DNA of 64,000 nucleotides from Acheta domesticus (Eukaryota > Arthropoda > Insecta > Orthoptera > Gryllidae): contig JAHLJT010008756.1 of NCBI GenBank assembly GCA_031308135.1, positions 138,681,775 to 138,745,774 on the forward strand, given 5' to 3'. Positions within the stretch are counted from its first letter, which is position 1. Every line of letters begins with the position of its first letter. Below, piece by piece: positions 22,110-34,102 of this stretch. The position numbers and the translations under genes were made by a program. The notes under the pieces are model-generated. The model worked only from the letters and a program-made list of their open reading frames with translations, did no database searches and had not been told where the DNA came from.

Positions 22110-22420
22110 TGGAAATACCACCCCCTCACCTTGCATATGTCTTAGCGCATGGAATTGGCGTTATGACGTGCCTCCCGCGCCCGCCCTGGCTGCCGCCAGC
22201 GCCGAATCCGCCCAAGGCCACTCGGCGTGCATTCGCATGCGCGCGGCGCGGCGCCTTGCACAACTGCACCGCGCACGCCCAGCGCGTCGTCTTTATTCAT
22301 ACGTTATGCCTATGGAATGTGGTGGCCGCCCCGCCTGCGCCACCCGACGCCCCGCGCATAGCTGATCGAGTATTGTTCGGGGGACGTGATTGGAAACCAC
22401 CGAACAAGGCATCCCACGCG
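22110..22420. other. CpG-rich island
   Basis: GC-rich block (GGCGCGGCGCC, CCGCGCACGCCCAGCGCG) between AT-rich flanks. Stop-poor plus-strand frames of about 100 residues overlap in two phases, consistent with composition rather than a gene. Confidence 0.55.
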
Positions 22421-22536
22421 TGATTGCTATTTATTGCTTCATGTGTAGCACATTGAGTCCGTGGAAGGATGAAAGTAACTACAACTTTATTAACAGAAAC
22501 ATTGAAACTTACATACACCACATGCATGGATTGCCC

Positions 22537-22581
22537 ATATGACCTCAACATGAAGGTCATCATATGACCTCAACATGAAGG
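22537..22581. repeat. Short tandem duplication (~24 bp unit)
   Basis: CATATGACCTCAACATGAAGG is repeated twice in tandem, separated by TCAT. Confidence 0.9.
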
Positions 22582-23660
22582 GTTTATCATACCTGTATAA
22601 ATTCTCCAAACTGTTTTTGATACATTTATTGCTTTAAAAACAGACATTATTTGTTCGACATCATTGGGGTGCGGATTTATATAAACTAAAAACCAAGAGT
22701 ATTGCATGCAAATATGCACTAAAAGGGAGAGAGATATGCACTTAAACGACAAGTATACATAGACGAAAGTGCATCTTTCATTTTCCTCCAATATGCTACG
22801 TTTGTATCTTCAAAAGTAAACAAAGTACTTTATTACTAAAACAAAAAATTGCCATATAGTTTTACAAAATTAATTATGAAATTTTTATCTGTATCTTGAA
22901 AGCTTGTTCTCATGCCCAGAAAATGTTATTTCGATATCACATGAATTTAGGGTACGACACTTAATCTGTGATTTCTTTTGCTGAGCAATAGGAAGCAAAT
23001 CACCTTGCAACTTCTCTTTTTTTCAGTTCTCAGACCTGAATTACGTTCGTCGTTTTTCTAGTTTTCTTCTACAAATCTTCCTAGTAGTCCTAAAAAAATT
23101 GTTGAAAAAGCTAGTCAAATAAATATATTTTACTGAAATAGCAGGTCAGCGTATTATATCGTCGGTGCATATGAAACGTAAAACATAACAACATAACAAC
23201 AACTGTTAAATTTTACTTTTACATAATTTAAAACTAGAGTTGTTACAACAGCACATACTTTCTCGTCATTTAGTAACGGTTATGTAATATTACTATACCG
23301 CATATCAATTAAGCAAAATAAGGTTTATACTCGTAACGTGTTATTTTACTTTATTTGAACATTATGCCTTTTATTTATTCTATTTTCTTGTATCTTTACT
23401 TTCATAAATCGAATTCATAAAATTGTTGTATTTGTTGTGTGGATATTTGAGCGGGCATAAAGTATTCAAAAGGCTTGAAAGGGTATTAACAATACCATTA
23501 CATGTTTTGTTTCGTGCCCATAAACACGCAACAATGAACTAGTAAACCTTAAAATTATGTTTCGCCGTGTCTCCAAGGTATTCTAAGTTCATTCGTAAAT
23601 GTTTGATTTCCTTTCAAAAGAAAAGCAAATTACGAGTTACTTCTTGTGCTACATATAATT
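22582..23660. other. AT-rich DNA, nothing recognised
   Basis: No gene or repeat signature seen. Confidence 0.5.
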
Positions 23661-23663
23661 CTA

Positions 23664-23802
23664 TATGAGGAGCAACTTATCAATACGCATATTGTCCACC
23701 TGTGGGAAAAATTGAGTTTGATGTGAAGTAAATTTCATATCAAATTCAATTTTTTTCCACCAGTGGCCAATATGCGTTTTGATTAGTTACTTCTCAAATG
23801 CT
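23664..23802. repeat. Foldback inverted repeat (~139 bp)
   Basis: The arms are inverted complements: CAATACGCATATTG..CCAC and AAAAATTGA..TTGATGTGAA on the left; TTCATATCAA, TCAATTTTTTTCCACCAGTGG and CCAATATGCGTTTTGAT on the right, meeting at GTAAAT. No coding. It is probably a small palindromic MITE. Confidence 0.8.
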
Positions 23803-24228
23803 CCATACGTTTTCACACCTAACAAATTTTTCCCAAATCCTCATTACTAATCGAAGAACAAACGTTTCGTTTCCATCTGAATTCAGAATTCATCATGTTA
23901 GGGTGGGGATACCAGAGTTAAAGAAAAGTGTCACAGAATATATTTCTTCCCGTAGTACATCACACTAAGTTTTTCTGTTTTTGACGCAACACAACAATTG
24001 GTTAGCTCTAAAAGTTACTCAAACATGCTGCTAGAGGGCTCCAGCGGCTCCTGTGTACGCACGAACGCGACAACAACGGGCGAACGCCATGCGACAAAAT
24101 TATTCTGGTCCCTAATGAGTTAAATTTATTATCTTCCTTCAATCTACTTTCTTTCATGAGAATAGTAATATCATCCAAACATCTGTCAAATTGTGTTCAT
24201 GAAACAGGAAATTCCAAGCGGGCGACGA
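23803..24228. other. AT-rich DNA, nothing recognised
   Basis: No supported feature. A GC-balanced patch lies at 24035-24090. Confidence 0.5.
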
Positions 24229-24904
24229 TGTTTCATGCCAAATTAAACAAAAAGTACTCGTCTTTTCAAAAAATTCAACATGACCTTATTTGAAGATCTG
24301 TTTTTGATGAACATGTTTCATTAAGAAAAATTTGTATATTCGGAATTGTAGTTGTAGGAAGCCATCGAAAAATTTTGAACATTTCAAATTTCGAAACGTT
24401 AGGACTTTCAACGAACATGAGATCTGAGATCAATCATTCTCTTAAACGACCTTCACACTATGCAACAAAATTTAATCAAAAACGATGGAGCTGTTTTTGA
24501 AAATTTTGAAAATGTTTTAGGGGCTTTATGTAAAGTACTCCTCGAAAATTAAAATATTGGTTTCAAATTTCAGGGGCTGCGACATGAGCCAGACCAATCG
24601 TGGAATATCAATTTTGGAGAAAATCCACAGAATGGTTTAGCCGCTAGCGTTGTTTACAGACGGATGGACGAACAGACAGACGGACAGAAGTTTTGCTGCC
24701 AATCGATTTTTCGATGTCAAGAACTCACAAAATATGGATTCTGGCCATGTGTTAGAGGATTTTTCTCTAAATGTAGCAACTGGATTTATCTATTTTTTCG
24801 TCACCAGGGCCCGGCAATAAGAGTTTTTCTCCCCAAAATTCGCCGCTTTTACCCGCAGCATTACGTAACTTTCTCTCTACAGTGTAAGCGGTAGCGAGAA
24901 ATTA
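24229..24904 (+). mobile_element. Family-2 repeat copy, 3' two-thirds
   Basis: Includes GGAATATCAATTTTGGAG, GTTTACAGACGGATGGACGAAC followed by AGACAGACGGACAG, a TTTTTCGATGTCAAGAACTCAC block, CAGGGCCCGGCAATAAGAG, AATTCGCCGCTTTTACCCGCAGCATTACGTAAC and a terminal GTAGCGAGAAATT. The GACGGATGGACGAACAGACAG motif is the best-preserved version of the seed implicated in the 40.75-41.75 kb array. Confidence 0.7.
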
Positions 24905-27900
24905 AAACATTTCACTAGACAATCGAATTACAGAGTAAATCACTCGGTAGGAAGTGAACGGCTAAAACCGTTCTTCTTCAAAATGACGTTTTTCTCATGT
25001 AGTATGTCTGTGTAGAATATTAGTGATAGTATATTTTTATATTGATTCGCAACCAAAAGAAATTAAATTGGGTTTTTTAAATAATGTATTTAATTCATAA
25101 AGCAAGAAATTACCACACGGTTTCCCAAAATTCATTTTGGAGTAAGAAATTTGTTTTGTTTAGGCATTTTACAACGCTGAAGAGGCAAAACATGCTAGTA
25201 CGAAAATTCACAACTTAATTATCATGTTCGCCTTACATATTTGATAATTCAGTCAAGTTACAAATAGATAATGAATGCGAATGCATATTCCTTACAGGAA
25301 GCAAGTGCATGACTTGAGAACAAAGACATGACGTGACAATAAAGACATGACTCACAGATAACTCAGTAGCAGCTCGTGATTGTATTTGGGGTGAAGGGCG
25401 AGTAAAGAAATAAAAATTTACACATGACTATTTTAATAATTGAACTCTCTTATTTCTTGCATACCAAATCGATCCTTCGGTCTTTCAAGGTTGCATACTT
25501 CTCTGAGATCTGTAATCAATATTTATTTTCTGTGGACAGAGTTTTTCAATTATATCAGAATATATTGGTCATTTATTGAAGTCAGAAAAATTCTTTAGGT
25601 AACTGTTTTATAACAATATTAAATGTTGTACACAGTAAACGCAAAGAAAATTCAGAAATTAGTTACTTCATTTTCAGGCGCCAAAACAAATAAATATAAT
25701 ATTTTAGACATTTCTTAAACAAATTTCTCTGACATCTCTTCATCTATTTTCTTAAAAAATGCAGAAAAAAAAATTCTTTCAGAATTACATATTCTTCAAA
25801 GAAGAAAGTCTCTCGTCCGAAATTGTATTTCTAAGGAATGTTTTTATGTGTTTCAGACAAGAAAAGTTTAGTTCCATCGATGCTGTTGTAGAGGTATTGG
25901 ACGGAATGATGGCGAACAATTTGTAAGCGTCCCTAAAATATCCTTAACCTCATTAAGCATTTCAAACACCTTTTCAGTAGAAATCCGTCTACATGTTTCA
26001 TCAGCATATAAAATACTATTCGTTTCTTACGCGTCGTGTTTGGGGACGACAGCAAATGCAAAGAAATTTTGCAGGTATTCAGGCGCACTAGAATTAAACC
26101 ATCTATTACATCCTTAAATTTTTTGTGCATTAAGAGAGGCAAACAAATTTATTTTTGTTCAGAACAGCAAACATTCTCATCCATTTGCATGAAAATGTGG
26201 CCCACAATTTCACTCGATAATTCTGAACACGTTCATCCTCAGACAAGAAGCTGAGCTCCGGAACGAGGCGAAAATCGTTTGTTTTGCAGGTCTTTAAAAA
26301 ATATTCCACTATCTTGCCAAAAATAGTGGAAATATACTGTTCCTTTTGGTTCTTAATATATCACAAATAGTCCTTACTTTTGATACATTAATCATTTTTC
26401 GATCAAAAAAATGTTTTTTTGATATTTTATTTTTAATAAATCTCCATAATTTTCTCTTTAAACTGGCATTTGAAATATGTTGATATCATTCTTACACGTA
26501 TTTTCTTATTGTTATTTATATGTGAAGTCCTCCTTTCATTGGGCTTAGGTGCTGTCTCCAATACTTTTAGATATTGTTACATAATGCAGCGCATAAATAC
26601 TGAAGGATTCAGAGAAAGTAAATTGAAAACTTTATGTTGTGAAGCTAACCAACATTTTAAAAAATTCTCATAAAGTAGTAGTTATTGAAAATGATTATTC
26701 TGATAAGACAAGTTATGGAGCTGGCGTGTTCTGAGGGTTGCATCTTTCAAGTCCATTTCCCGAAAGTTTATATTTTTGAAACAAAATTGTCCATTTCTCA
26801 GCTTATATTTGTAGTAAGCAACTGAAATATTCAGGATATGTTAACAAAGGTTTCCTACATTTACTGAAATATTTGTTTCTAATTGGCTTAGTATAATCCA
26901 TTCTACAGAACATTATTTACTAGAAAACGTGGTAAAAATTGCATTATGAGGAAATAGTTTTATCTACAAAAATATGAAATATTTTTCAAAACCATTGTTT
27001 CAGTGTTCTTATAAGTGACGTAACCTGTGCAACCTCTGCAACCTGTACAACTTTCATAAGCCTAACTGCAATATATTCTTAGATTCAGACTTAAACATTT
27101 AACATTGCTAGGATAGGGCATTCCATTTCCCCTTAAGATTCAATTATCTCTTTTGCAAATCATCAAAGAGAAAATCTGTCAAACGAAACATGTCTTGAAG
27201 AACTATTACCAGAAATCTGGCATGAGATCTGTGTATGTAATGAAGAAAGGGTCTGGCAAGCCGTATAAATTGACCGTCAGACTGTTCAGAGGATACTTGA
27301 TTTCCACACCCCGATTACACTTAGAGATTTCAGGTCGCGCTTCAGCAAACAGGTTGTGATTGAAATACGTGGTTCCAATGCAGAAATAAAAATGTAGGTT
27401 CTCTTCGCTGATAGATGGAAGAAGGTAAAAATTTCAATAATGAACAAAAGAAATACACGATAATTGCTTTAGAACTAGATAGTAACACCAAATTTAGGCA
27501 GTGTGCTCAATAATGTACAAAATACTGCAAGAGGAGATTTCCCAGTTTTTCTTCACTACGTTTAAATGGCTGAACCTCACGCTTGTACCAACATAACACA
27601 GACAAACTAATTTTTGCTCATAGTCGAATTGTCCCAAAGTGTTTCTCTAAAAAATTGAACAAGTATCTAATGACCAATCAGCACCTACATCACGGACACC
27701 CAAGATGCGCTCTATTACAAATGTGTCAGCATTAACGAACTTCACTATCTTAAAGCACGGACATTAGTTGTATCTACGTCAACAGTTCCACGAGTATTTT
27801 TTCTGCATGACCGCGAAATGATAATTCTTGCCTACTTAAGTAGAATACTATATCAAGGTCTAATTGTAAGAAAGTCTGTTCAAACGTATATTTTCATTGT

Positions 27901-28255
27901 ACTGCACAGTATGCAATCTAGCATTTTCCTTCATGGCTTCTGAAATTGTGTTTCTGTTTAATTGAAAAGTGTTCAAATTAACCTGGCAAATAAGTGTGTT
28001 TGGGCAACGAACTTGTTATATTCAACATAGCAGCAAATTCTTTTCTGTTCCAATCTTGCTTTTACTGCTGAAAATTAAGCATTTACATCTAAACAATTTC
28101 TGTGGATTTGAATAGAAATACAACAACGGGAATTCTTTAAAATATAACCGTTTGAACCTAAGGTTGTAGTATTTTTGTGAAGGTTTAACTTCTTTTGAAC
28201 AAGATATTCAGAGAGATTCTGTATGGCACCCAAAAAATTAAAACATTTTAACATA
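24905..28255. other. Long AT-rich stretch, no recognised feature
   Basis: About 3.3 kb with high stop density on both strands. Short frames at 25933-26142 (minus) and 26470-26673 (plus) carry no known motif. 25790-26260 is slightly more coding-like on the minus strand but broken by stops, and I cannot assign it. Several AACCTGTGCAACC-type short repeats lie at 27018-27050. Confidence 0.5.
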
Positions 28256-29094
28256 CTTCAGGGGTGTCCAACTGTGCTCGCACGAGCTAGTCGCCCATCT
28301 GGGAAACCCGGTGATAAGGCACTCCACTTGACTCCATTCTCCTTTCCCCTCCAAATCCAGAAAGGTTTCTACAAGCTGAAGGCGGGAATGAAAGCATAGA
28401 GCGAATGCGAAGTATAAGAATGTATAGTGGTGGCTTCATGCGAAAATATGTTTGCCTTATTTTCTGTCAAACAACCGAGATTTGTTTTTTTATATACTTA
28501 CTTACTTTTTACTTTATTTCAGGTTTTGGTTTCTTTTTAATTGTCTTTTATAGACATTTTTGCTAAGAAGTAGGAGTATGTTTCTACGGACAAATTTTTG
28601 CTTGTTTTCGTTTTGTGTTATATTTAATTAAATTATTCTGAAATTTACCTTCACCAATAATGTACAAAAATTACAACTATTTTTTTACTTTTGGGTACTT
28701 TTTTTACTTTTAACAGACAAAATAAATTAAACCTCGCAATCTCAAGGCAGGAAGTTGATGCAATTATTGCACTCTTAAGTAACCAATATATTTTCAATTC
28801 AAAATGTTTCATTTTACTCTCAATTGACAATTGAAGTTGCATTAGCCGGCGCATCTTCACTCCATTCTAGTCCATCTTTCTGCAGCAGTAACAGAAGTTG
28901 CATAGCTTGCCGCAGCATGGCGCGGCCTTCTGACCTTTTGAACTCATCGTCGAACCTTTGTAAAAGCCACGAGCACCGAAACACAAAATCATAAATATAG
29001 AAGTACGCACTTGTACATTGGATAGAAGCACGATAGCTGCTGCTAAACCCTTGCAATTCAAAATAATAAAATGGCTCGGAGCACAAAAGTCGAC
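28256..29094. other. AT-rich DNA; possible single hAT-type terminus at 28259
   Basis: CAGGGGTGTCCAACTGTGC at 28259 resembles the terminus of hAT/Charlie-type transposons, but I found no complementary right end or target duplication nearby. The rest is AT-rich with nothing recognised. Confidence 0.3.
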
Positions 29095-29418
29095 ATTTTA
29101 ATATTTCACCGCGGACGCGAAGGCTCCTGCGCCCCGGAACTGCTCCTCAGCGCGAAATATTCGCTCCGCTAATTGCGCCATCGCCGTAATTAAGGCTGCG
29201 AGGGGGCGGGGGCGGGGGGAGGAGGGATAAGACGACGCGCCGTGGGGGGCGGAGCACAATGGCGGGCCCCCGGAGGCCAATTAGATGCCTTCGTTCGCGT
29301 TCTGTAACTCGATTTTCGAGGGCCCCGCGGACCGCCCTCCATTAGCCGCGCCTGCAGCCTCGCGACCTCCACCGACTTCGCCGCCGCCGCCGCCGCCTGC
29401 GCCTCCGGCTTGACCACT
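29095..29418. other. CpG-rich island
   Basis: GC-rich block with GGGGGCGGGGGCGGGGGGAGG and a GCCGCCGCCGCCGCC triplet run. It includes AATTAGATGCC and TAATTAAGG patches. Frames on both strands are alanine/proline-rich shadows. SINE-1 follows immediately. Confidence 0.55.
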
Positions 29419-29419
29419 C

Positions 29420-29934
29420 CAGAGAGAGGGAGCTCAGCGCCTCACTGCAGCGCCTCTGATCGGGAGGTCCTAGGATTCCTCTCTCGACGGTGGCAGGATT
29501 TTCGACATTAACTAGAGAGCTAGGTGGTGATCAGCCGCTGCCTGGATTCTAGTGGACGGCTGCTCTGATCGGTAGTTTTCCATGGTTTCTCCGATCAACA
29601 CCAAGCGAATGCCGGCGCAGTACCCTAACTAAACAATATTTCCTTCCTTTTCCTTGTCCTATCCTCACCCTACACACAGACTTACACTAACATTCACTAC
29701 ATTGTGAGACATGCTGGAAGACCGGCCGGGAGCTTAGAGCTTGTCCCAGCTGGAGAGGTGCTCTGCTAGTGGGAGATCCCTGATTGGGGAGAACCCCACT
29801 GGCCGACAAACTGCTCTGGATCTCGCCGTCCAGCGGGGGAAGATCACCGCCACCTCCCGTGGAAAAACATGCACTTACGGGACTAAGGACTTAGCAGTTG
29901 ACGCGGCCGAAATCGCTAATCAATCAATCAATTG
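29420..29934 (+). mobile_element. SINE-1, near full length (~515 bp)
   Basis: Plus-orientation copy with a weak tRNA-like head (GGGAGCTCAGCGCCTCACTGC; B-box eroded). The CTCTGATCGGTAGTTTTCC, TCTCCGATCAACACCAAGCG, TTCCTTGTCCTATCC, ACACTTACACT-like and GAGAGGTGCTCTGCTAGTGGGAG blocks follow, and a clean (AATC)n tail ends at 29934. Full family description is at 39546-40098. Confidence 0.88.
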
Positions 29935-31045
29935 ACCATACCGAAGCCATATACCGTAGACAACGCCTCTGCCTCCACCATCGCCGTCTCCATCGCCGCC
30001 TTCGGCTTCGCTTCCACCTCCAGCTCCACTGACTTCGCCTCCGCCCCACACCTCCACCAATCACCACTCCTAAATCCAAATACCAAATACGCTGCTTTGA
30101 ACTGCTCTGTTTCGTACGTTGACAAAATCGGGAGGAGTTTTCGTCTTGTTTTTACAAATGCTATCCACCATTGTTCGCTTGTTTTTCAGCAAATCTAAAG
30201 CGAGTGGGGCGCCGATAAACCGGTTATCCGCTTTCACGTTCCGGTTTGTTCTTGCAATGGGCACAGACACTTACTTGATACCACTCATAGACTCAACTGA
30301 CATAGTGCATAACGACTTATCTTAGGCCTAAGGTACGACTTCATAACTTCGTAAATAGTGCACGCCTGTAGGAGTCTCTACGTTCACCTTACAAGCGGCA
30401 AAATGGCCGCCTAAAAACAGGAAAGATGACATTTTTTCAACTCTGATAAACCGATTCTAGTATGTGAGGCAGTTATAATTATTCCTTACTAATTCCACGA
30501 AACTGGCAAGAATTATGGAGAAATGTCGGAGAGGTGACAGGAAAGAAATTTGCGAAAAAGAAGATGAAATCATATCTTCGACTAAGGTTATGTCTTATGC
30601 TCATAACGAACGCTGTATTCCAGACTGCATAGTCGTCGAGTAGGACCACAAAATCTACAACTCCGAGCACAATGTAGATTTGTTATATTCTTGACTCGTA
30701 TCGTTGTTGAAATGTCTCACCACTACCCTACACTTTGTGATATATTATGCAAATTCTTTGTTCAGCGCTTGAAATACTTTTGTCACAATGCAAAACGCAA
30801 TGACATTATTGCCAAAACTCTTGTGAACGTTTCCCATTACGACCGTGTAAAGTTAGTCACGTGATCAATGGAGTTTAAGGATGTCTCCTTACGTCTGGTG
30901 CTAAAACGTCCTATTTGATGCCCTATAAGGACCTTCTGACTGCTGACCGACGTACACTTCTAGAACACTGATAGACATAGACATTTTTTGTGTCAACAGG
31001 AGCAAAAACCCTCTACCAATATTTTCGTGGTTCATTTGGTATGTA
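29935..31045. other. Unassigned DNA with a GCC/TCC-rich patch
   Basis: 29960-30060 is a low-complexity ACC/GCC/TCC triplet-rich patch open on both strands. The remainder to 31045 is AT-rich with unassigned short frames. No gene recognised. Confidence 0.5.
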
Positions 31046-31225
31046 CATTGAGGTGACAAAAGTCATGGGAATGCATTATGCAAATATAGATATGGCAATT
31101 GTATCGCGTACGAAAGTTATAAAAGGGAAGTGCATTGACAGAGCTTTCATTTGTACTCAGGGGATTCATGTGGAAAGCTTTCTGACGTGATAATAGCCAC
31201 ACGGCTGGAATTAACAGATTTAAAC
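31046..31225 (+). mobile_element. Tc1-like transposon, left part (interrupted)
   Basis: Begins after a TA with GAGGTGACAAAAGTCATGGGA, the terminal inverted repeat of a Tc1-like family widespread in insects. It continues through AAAAGGGAAGTGCATTGACAG, TTTGTACTCAGGGGATTCATG and a CGTGATAATAGCCACACGGCTGGAATTAACAGA block that corresponds to the transposase start. A LINE has inserted at 31226. The sequence resumes at 31854. The left TIR is preserved but the right end is missing, so the copy is dead. Confidence 0.85.
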
Positions 31226-31853
31226 AGATGTTGGAAAATTTTCCTTTACAAATAGATCTATAACGGACTGGAATAAGTTGCCTGCGACAGCCTTGGAACC
31301 CTTTCCTCTAGGTCTTCAGAGATTTAAAAGTAAATTAACTAATGATATTTGTAAATTTTATTAGTTAGTAAGTTATGTTCATTAGAATTATTTATTATTA
31401 TTAGTAATTATTGTAACCATTATTAGTACTGTGATAATTATTAGATGCATTGGTTTATAGTATTCATATTGACGTGTGGTGACGTGTTGTGAAGTGTGGT
31501 GCTATATAGAAGTAGAAAGAGAAGTGAAGTGAAGTGAAGTGAAGTGGAGTGCAGTGTATAAAAAGTCGTATATGTTAGTATAAAGTATCTGTACAGGACC
31601 ACCATAATTAATAGAATTAGTAGTAATAATGCGGGTATTGTTATTAATGCATTTTTTGTTAATATTGTTATCTTATTATTATCTTATTATTATTATTATT
31701 ATTATTATGATTATTATTGTCTTAAAATAATTTTAAGTTACATTGTATTTAATTCATAATTATAATATGTAGATATAATATGTAAATTTTAGTGTTCCGC
31801 CACCAGGTTGTATAAACCTACCTGCGGAAATAATAAATATCTATCTATCTAAG
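31226..31853 (+). mobile_element. LINE 3' end inserted in the Tc1-like element
   Basis: Opens with coding sequence for the C-terminus of a non-LTR polymerase (VGKFSFTNRSITDWNKLPATA, then FPLGLQRFKSKLTND, 31226-31352). An AT-rich 3' UTR with TTA-repeat tracts (31672-31716) follows. The end is the signature CACCAGGTTGTATAAACC, CTGCGGAAATAATAAATAT and an (ATCT)n tail at 31841-31853. TAAAC flanks it on both sides (31221-31225 and 31854-31858), consistent with a short target duplication. The element is severely 5'-truncated. Confidence 0.85.
31521..31547. repeat. (GAAGT)n microsatellite
   Basis: Five to six GAAGT units inside the LINE 3' UTR, with nearby degenerate GTGACGTGTGGTG repeats. Confidence 0.85.
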
Positions 31854-32020
31854 TAAACGTGGAATAGTAGTTGTAGATAGAAGCATTTGAAATTTCATTT
31901 CGGAAATCCTTAGGGAATTCAACATTCCATAATGAAGATCCACAGTGTCACGTGTGTGCCGAGAATACCTATTTCAGGTATAACCTCTCTGTGTGCACCT
32001 CTGAACGCACGAAGTGGTCA
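31854..32020 (+). pseudogene. Tc1-like transposase N-terminal fragment (continuation)
   Basis: Continues the interrupted element. On conceptual reading it retains the helix-turn-helix region of a Tc1 transposase (ISFRKSLGNSTFHNEDPQCHV-like, corresponding to the family's 'SEIVREFNIPRSTVSRVCREY' region) with frame damage. It ends near CGAACGCACGAAGTGGTC at about 32021. The DDE catalytic half and the right terminal repeat are absent. Confidence 0.75.
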
Positions 32021-32103
32021 GAAATTTTATCAACTTTTAATCGATTGTTACGAAACCACTCACTATAATTGTTTGGTTCCCAGATACGTTCCCCAACTCC
32101 AAA

Positions 32104-32315
32104 GTGTATGTTAATGTAATTGTGTGTAAGTGGTGGGGACAGGACAATGAATGGGAAGGAATGATCGCGCTCGGTCCGTGGCCCGTTTGTTAAGGTACTG
32201 CTCCGGCATTCGCCTGGTGTTCATCGGAGAAACCACGGAATACTAACGATCAGAGCAACCGGCCGCTATAATTTCTTTCAGTCAGCAGCAGGTGAACTCG
32301 ACCTAGCCACAGTAT
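32104..32315 (-). mobile_element. SINE-1 middle fragment
   Basis: Minus-orientation central section: GATCGCGCTCGGTCCGTGGCC, GGTACTGCTCCGGCATTCGCC, TCATCGGAGAAACCACGGAA, CGATCAGAGCAACCGGCCGC and the CGACCTAGCCAC edge. Head and tail are missing. Confidence 0.85.
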
Positions 32316-32476
32316 AGATACTAAACAGAAAGGAAAGCTACCCACAAATCCGTGCGATGATATGATGCGCATGATCACCATATTAAAAGTGCGTAAACTG
32401 CTGTATGACCCGGCATTTGTTGAGTGGTGAATGGTGGTGAAGGTGTCTTTTATTTCCGTTTTACCCGTTATATTTG

Positions 32477-32500
32477 GTGTGTGTGTGTGTGTGTGTGTGT
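32477..32500. repeat. (GT)n microsatellite
   Basis: About 12 uninterrupted GT units. Confidence 0.95.
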
Positions 32501-32630
32501 AACTAGCAAAAACTTACGTAACCTGAGGGACATTTGCTTAATAAAGGGAAATATTAATATCGCACATAGGCAAAAATTAATAAAAATAGAAATAGAAAGG
32601 TATAGAATTATAAATACATAACTAATAGTG

Positions 32631-33215
32631 CCAGAGAATTGCACAGACCTTCTCGTATTAGTTGTCCACTTTCTTTGGCGTGGGCTAGTTTATCGAACTT
32701 GCCACGTACTGTATTCATCTGTCATCTATCTACGCCCGAAGTAAATTTTTTGAAATTTTCTCACTTCTTCGATTTACTACTAGTAGAACCGAAAAATTAT
32801 TTTAAGAATATTATAGAAGTGTAAAATCTGGTCCTAAATGACAAATTTCATTAATACAGTGTGAAGCCGGTTTTAAGATAATATCGTTTAATTGTTACTA
32901 AAAATGCGAAATTGAAGCTTTTTTGCACAGAAAAGTTTTGAGTGTTTTCGGAAAACTTTAATGGAAGTCATTTAAAGCACTTTAACTCACAAATGCTATA
33001 ATATTTCTGGAAATGTTCATATTAACGGCGTGAGAGATATTTCAAAAAAATTAGAATTGTGTAATTTTTGAAAAAAAAACAAGTTAATATACCAAAATGA
33101 GTTTTCTGTCATAATAAATAGTTCAATTATCACTACCCTTTGGAAAAGTTTGAAGAAAAAAATTTAGTGCCGTTTTTGAGAAAATGGTATTTGAACTGAC
33201 ACCTGCGGTTCCTTT
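32631..33215 (+). mobile_element. Family-2 repeat, 5' half
   Basis: Starts GAGAATTGCACAGACCTTC then TCTCGTATTAG, GCGTGGGCTAGTTTATCGAAC and ACTAGTAGAACCGAAAAATTATTTTAAG, as in the copies at 10626 and 15653. It ends after GCCGTTTTTGAGAAAATGG. The seed motif and 3' half are absent. Confidence 0.65.
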
Positions 33216-33311
33216 CCACAGTTTCAAGATGGCGGACCGCGCTGCGAGGTATCTCACAGAAAATCAAAGGCACCACCCTCTACTTTCCTTTCTGTGTAGT
33301 ATCTGTTCTGT

Positions 33312-33410
33312 GATCTAGCTACGTAGCTAGTGACGAAAACCCTGCTACCGTCAGAACTGTAACCCTAGGACCTCCCGGTCGGGCACTGCTGCCCTAAGCC
33401 ACTCTAGCCA
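33312..33410 (-). mobile_element. SINE-1 head fragment
   Basis: TAGCTAGTGACGAAAACCCTGC, 'CCCTAGGACCTCCCGGTCGGGCACTGC' and 'CTAAGCCAC' correspond to the tRNA-like head and adjacent region of SINE-1 in minus orientation. Confidence 0.6.
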
Positions 33411-33525
33411 GTCAGTGAAATATATTTTATTTCTACGTTTCTGGACTTCTAATCCTCTGCAGTTCTGAGTTGAAGGCCTCCTTGACAGCGGCACTATCCC
33501 CAGAGCCACTGTCGCTGGCTGCCAA

Positions 33526-34094
33526 AAGTGATGGAAAATTTTACTAAAACATCGATACATCGATGTTTCGATACATCACTAAAGGGTTTTTGATGTCGAT
33601 AAAAACATCGACAATGAAACATCGATATTTTAAATATAGGCTAATAAACATGCTATTTTCCTATCTATTTTTAATACGGTGAAACTCGTGCCAGTTTGGA
33701 AAGTAATGGTTGGTCATACATCACATATTACTGTGAGGCTTCCTTGGATTCAATGGAGTGAGTCTGATTCTGTTCACTTGTCAAAACTTCTGAGGGCCAT
33801 TTCTAACCTACTGCCGATTCAGGCAAGGACACGCCTAGCGTAAATACCCAAACTTCCTCAGATAGCACAGGCGAAATTTGCAGTGTGATAAAGAGGATGG
33901 CGCAGAACATCGATATTGCTGTGGGATGATCTATGCCGTGCGTTTTTATAAAAACTAATCAAACATCGATATTTTTGCAAGAAAATATCGATCGGAAGAA
34001 AACATGGGAAGCAAAATATCGATGTTAATATATCGATGTTTCTTGTGGAAAACGGCGATGTTGTAAAAACATCGATGGTTTTTTGCCATCTCTA
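33526..34094. mobile_element. hAT-like element with ACATCGATG subterminal repeats, 569 bp
   Basis: Ends AAGTGATGG...CCATCTCTA (inverted, imperfect). It is flanked by GCTGCCAA (33518-33525) and GCTGCCAG (34095-34102), an 8 bp duplication with one mismatch, which suits hAT. Both terminal ~120 bp regions are packed with ACATCGATG/ATATCGATG motifs in both orientations, a likely transposase-binding arrangement. The core is non-coding. It is related to 21380-21895. Confidence 0.82.
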
Positions 34095-34102
34095 GCTGCC
34101 AG

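Noticed and set aside
25850..26260. A minus-strand reading resembling a reverse transcriptase (an ADET-like string near a 'YADE' position)
   Set aside because: The similarity is a few residues, broken by stops, without any of the flanking conserved blocks.
27690..28285. A hAT element bounded by GGACACCC at 27698 and CAGGGGTGTCCAA at 28259
   Set aside because: The two motifs are in the wrong relative orientation for terminal inverted repeats and no duplication flanks them.
29960..30060. GCC/TCC triplet patch as a coding exon
   Set aside because: Low-complexity and open on both strands, with no splice or start context.
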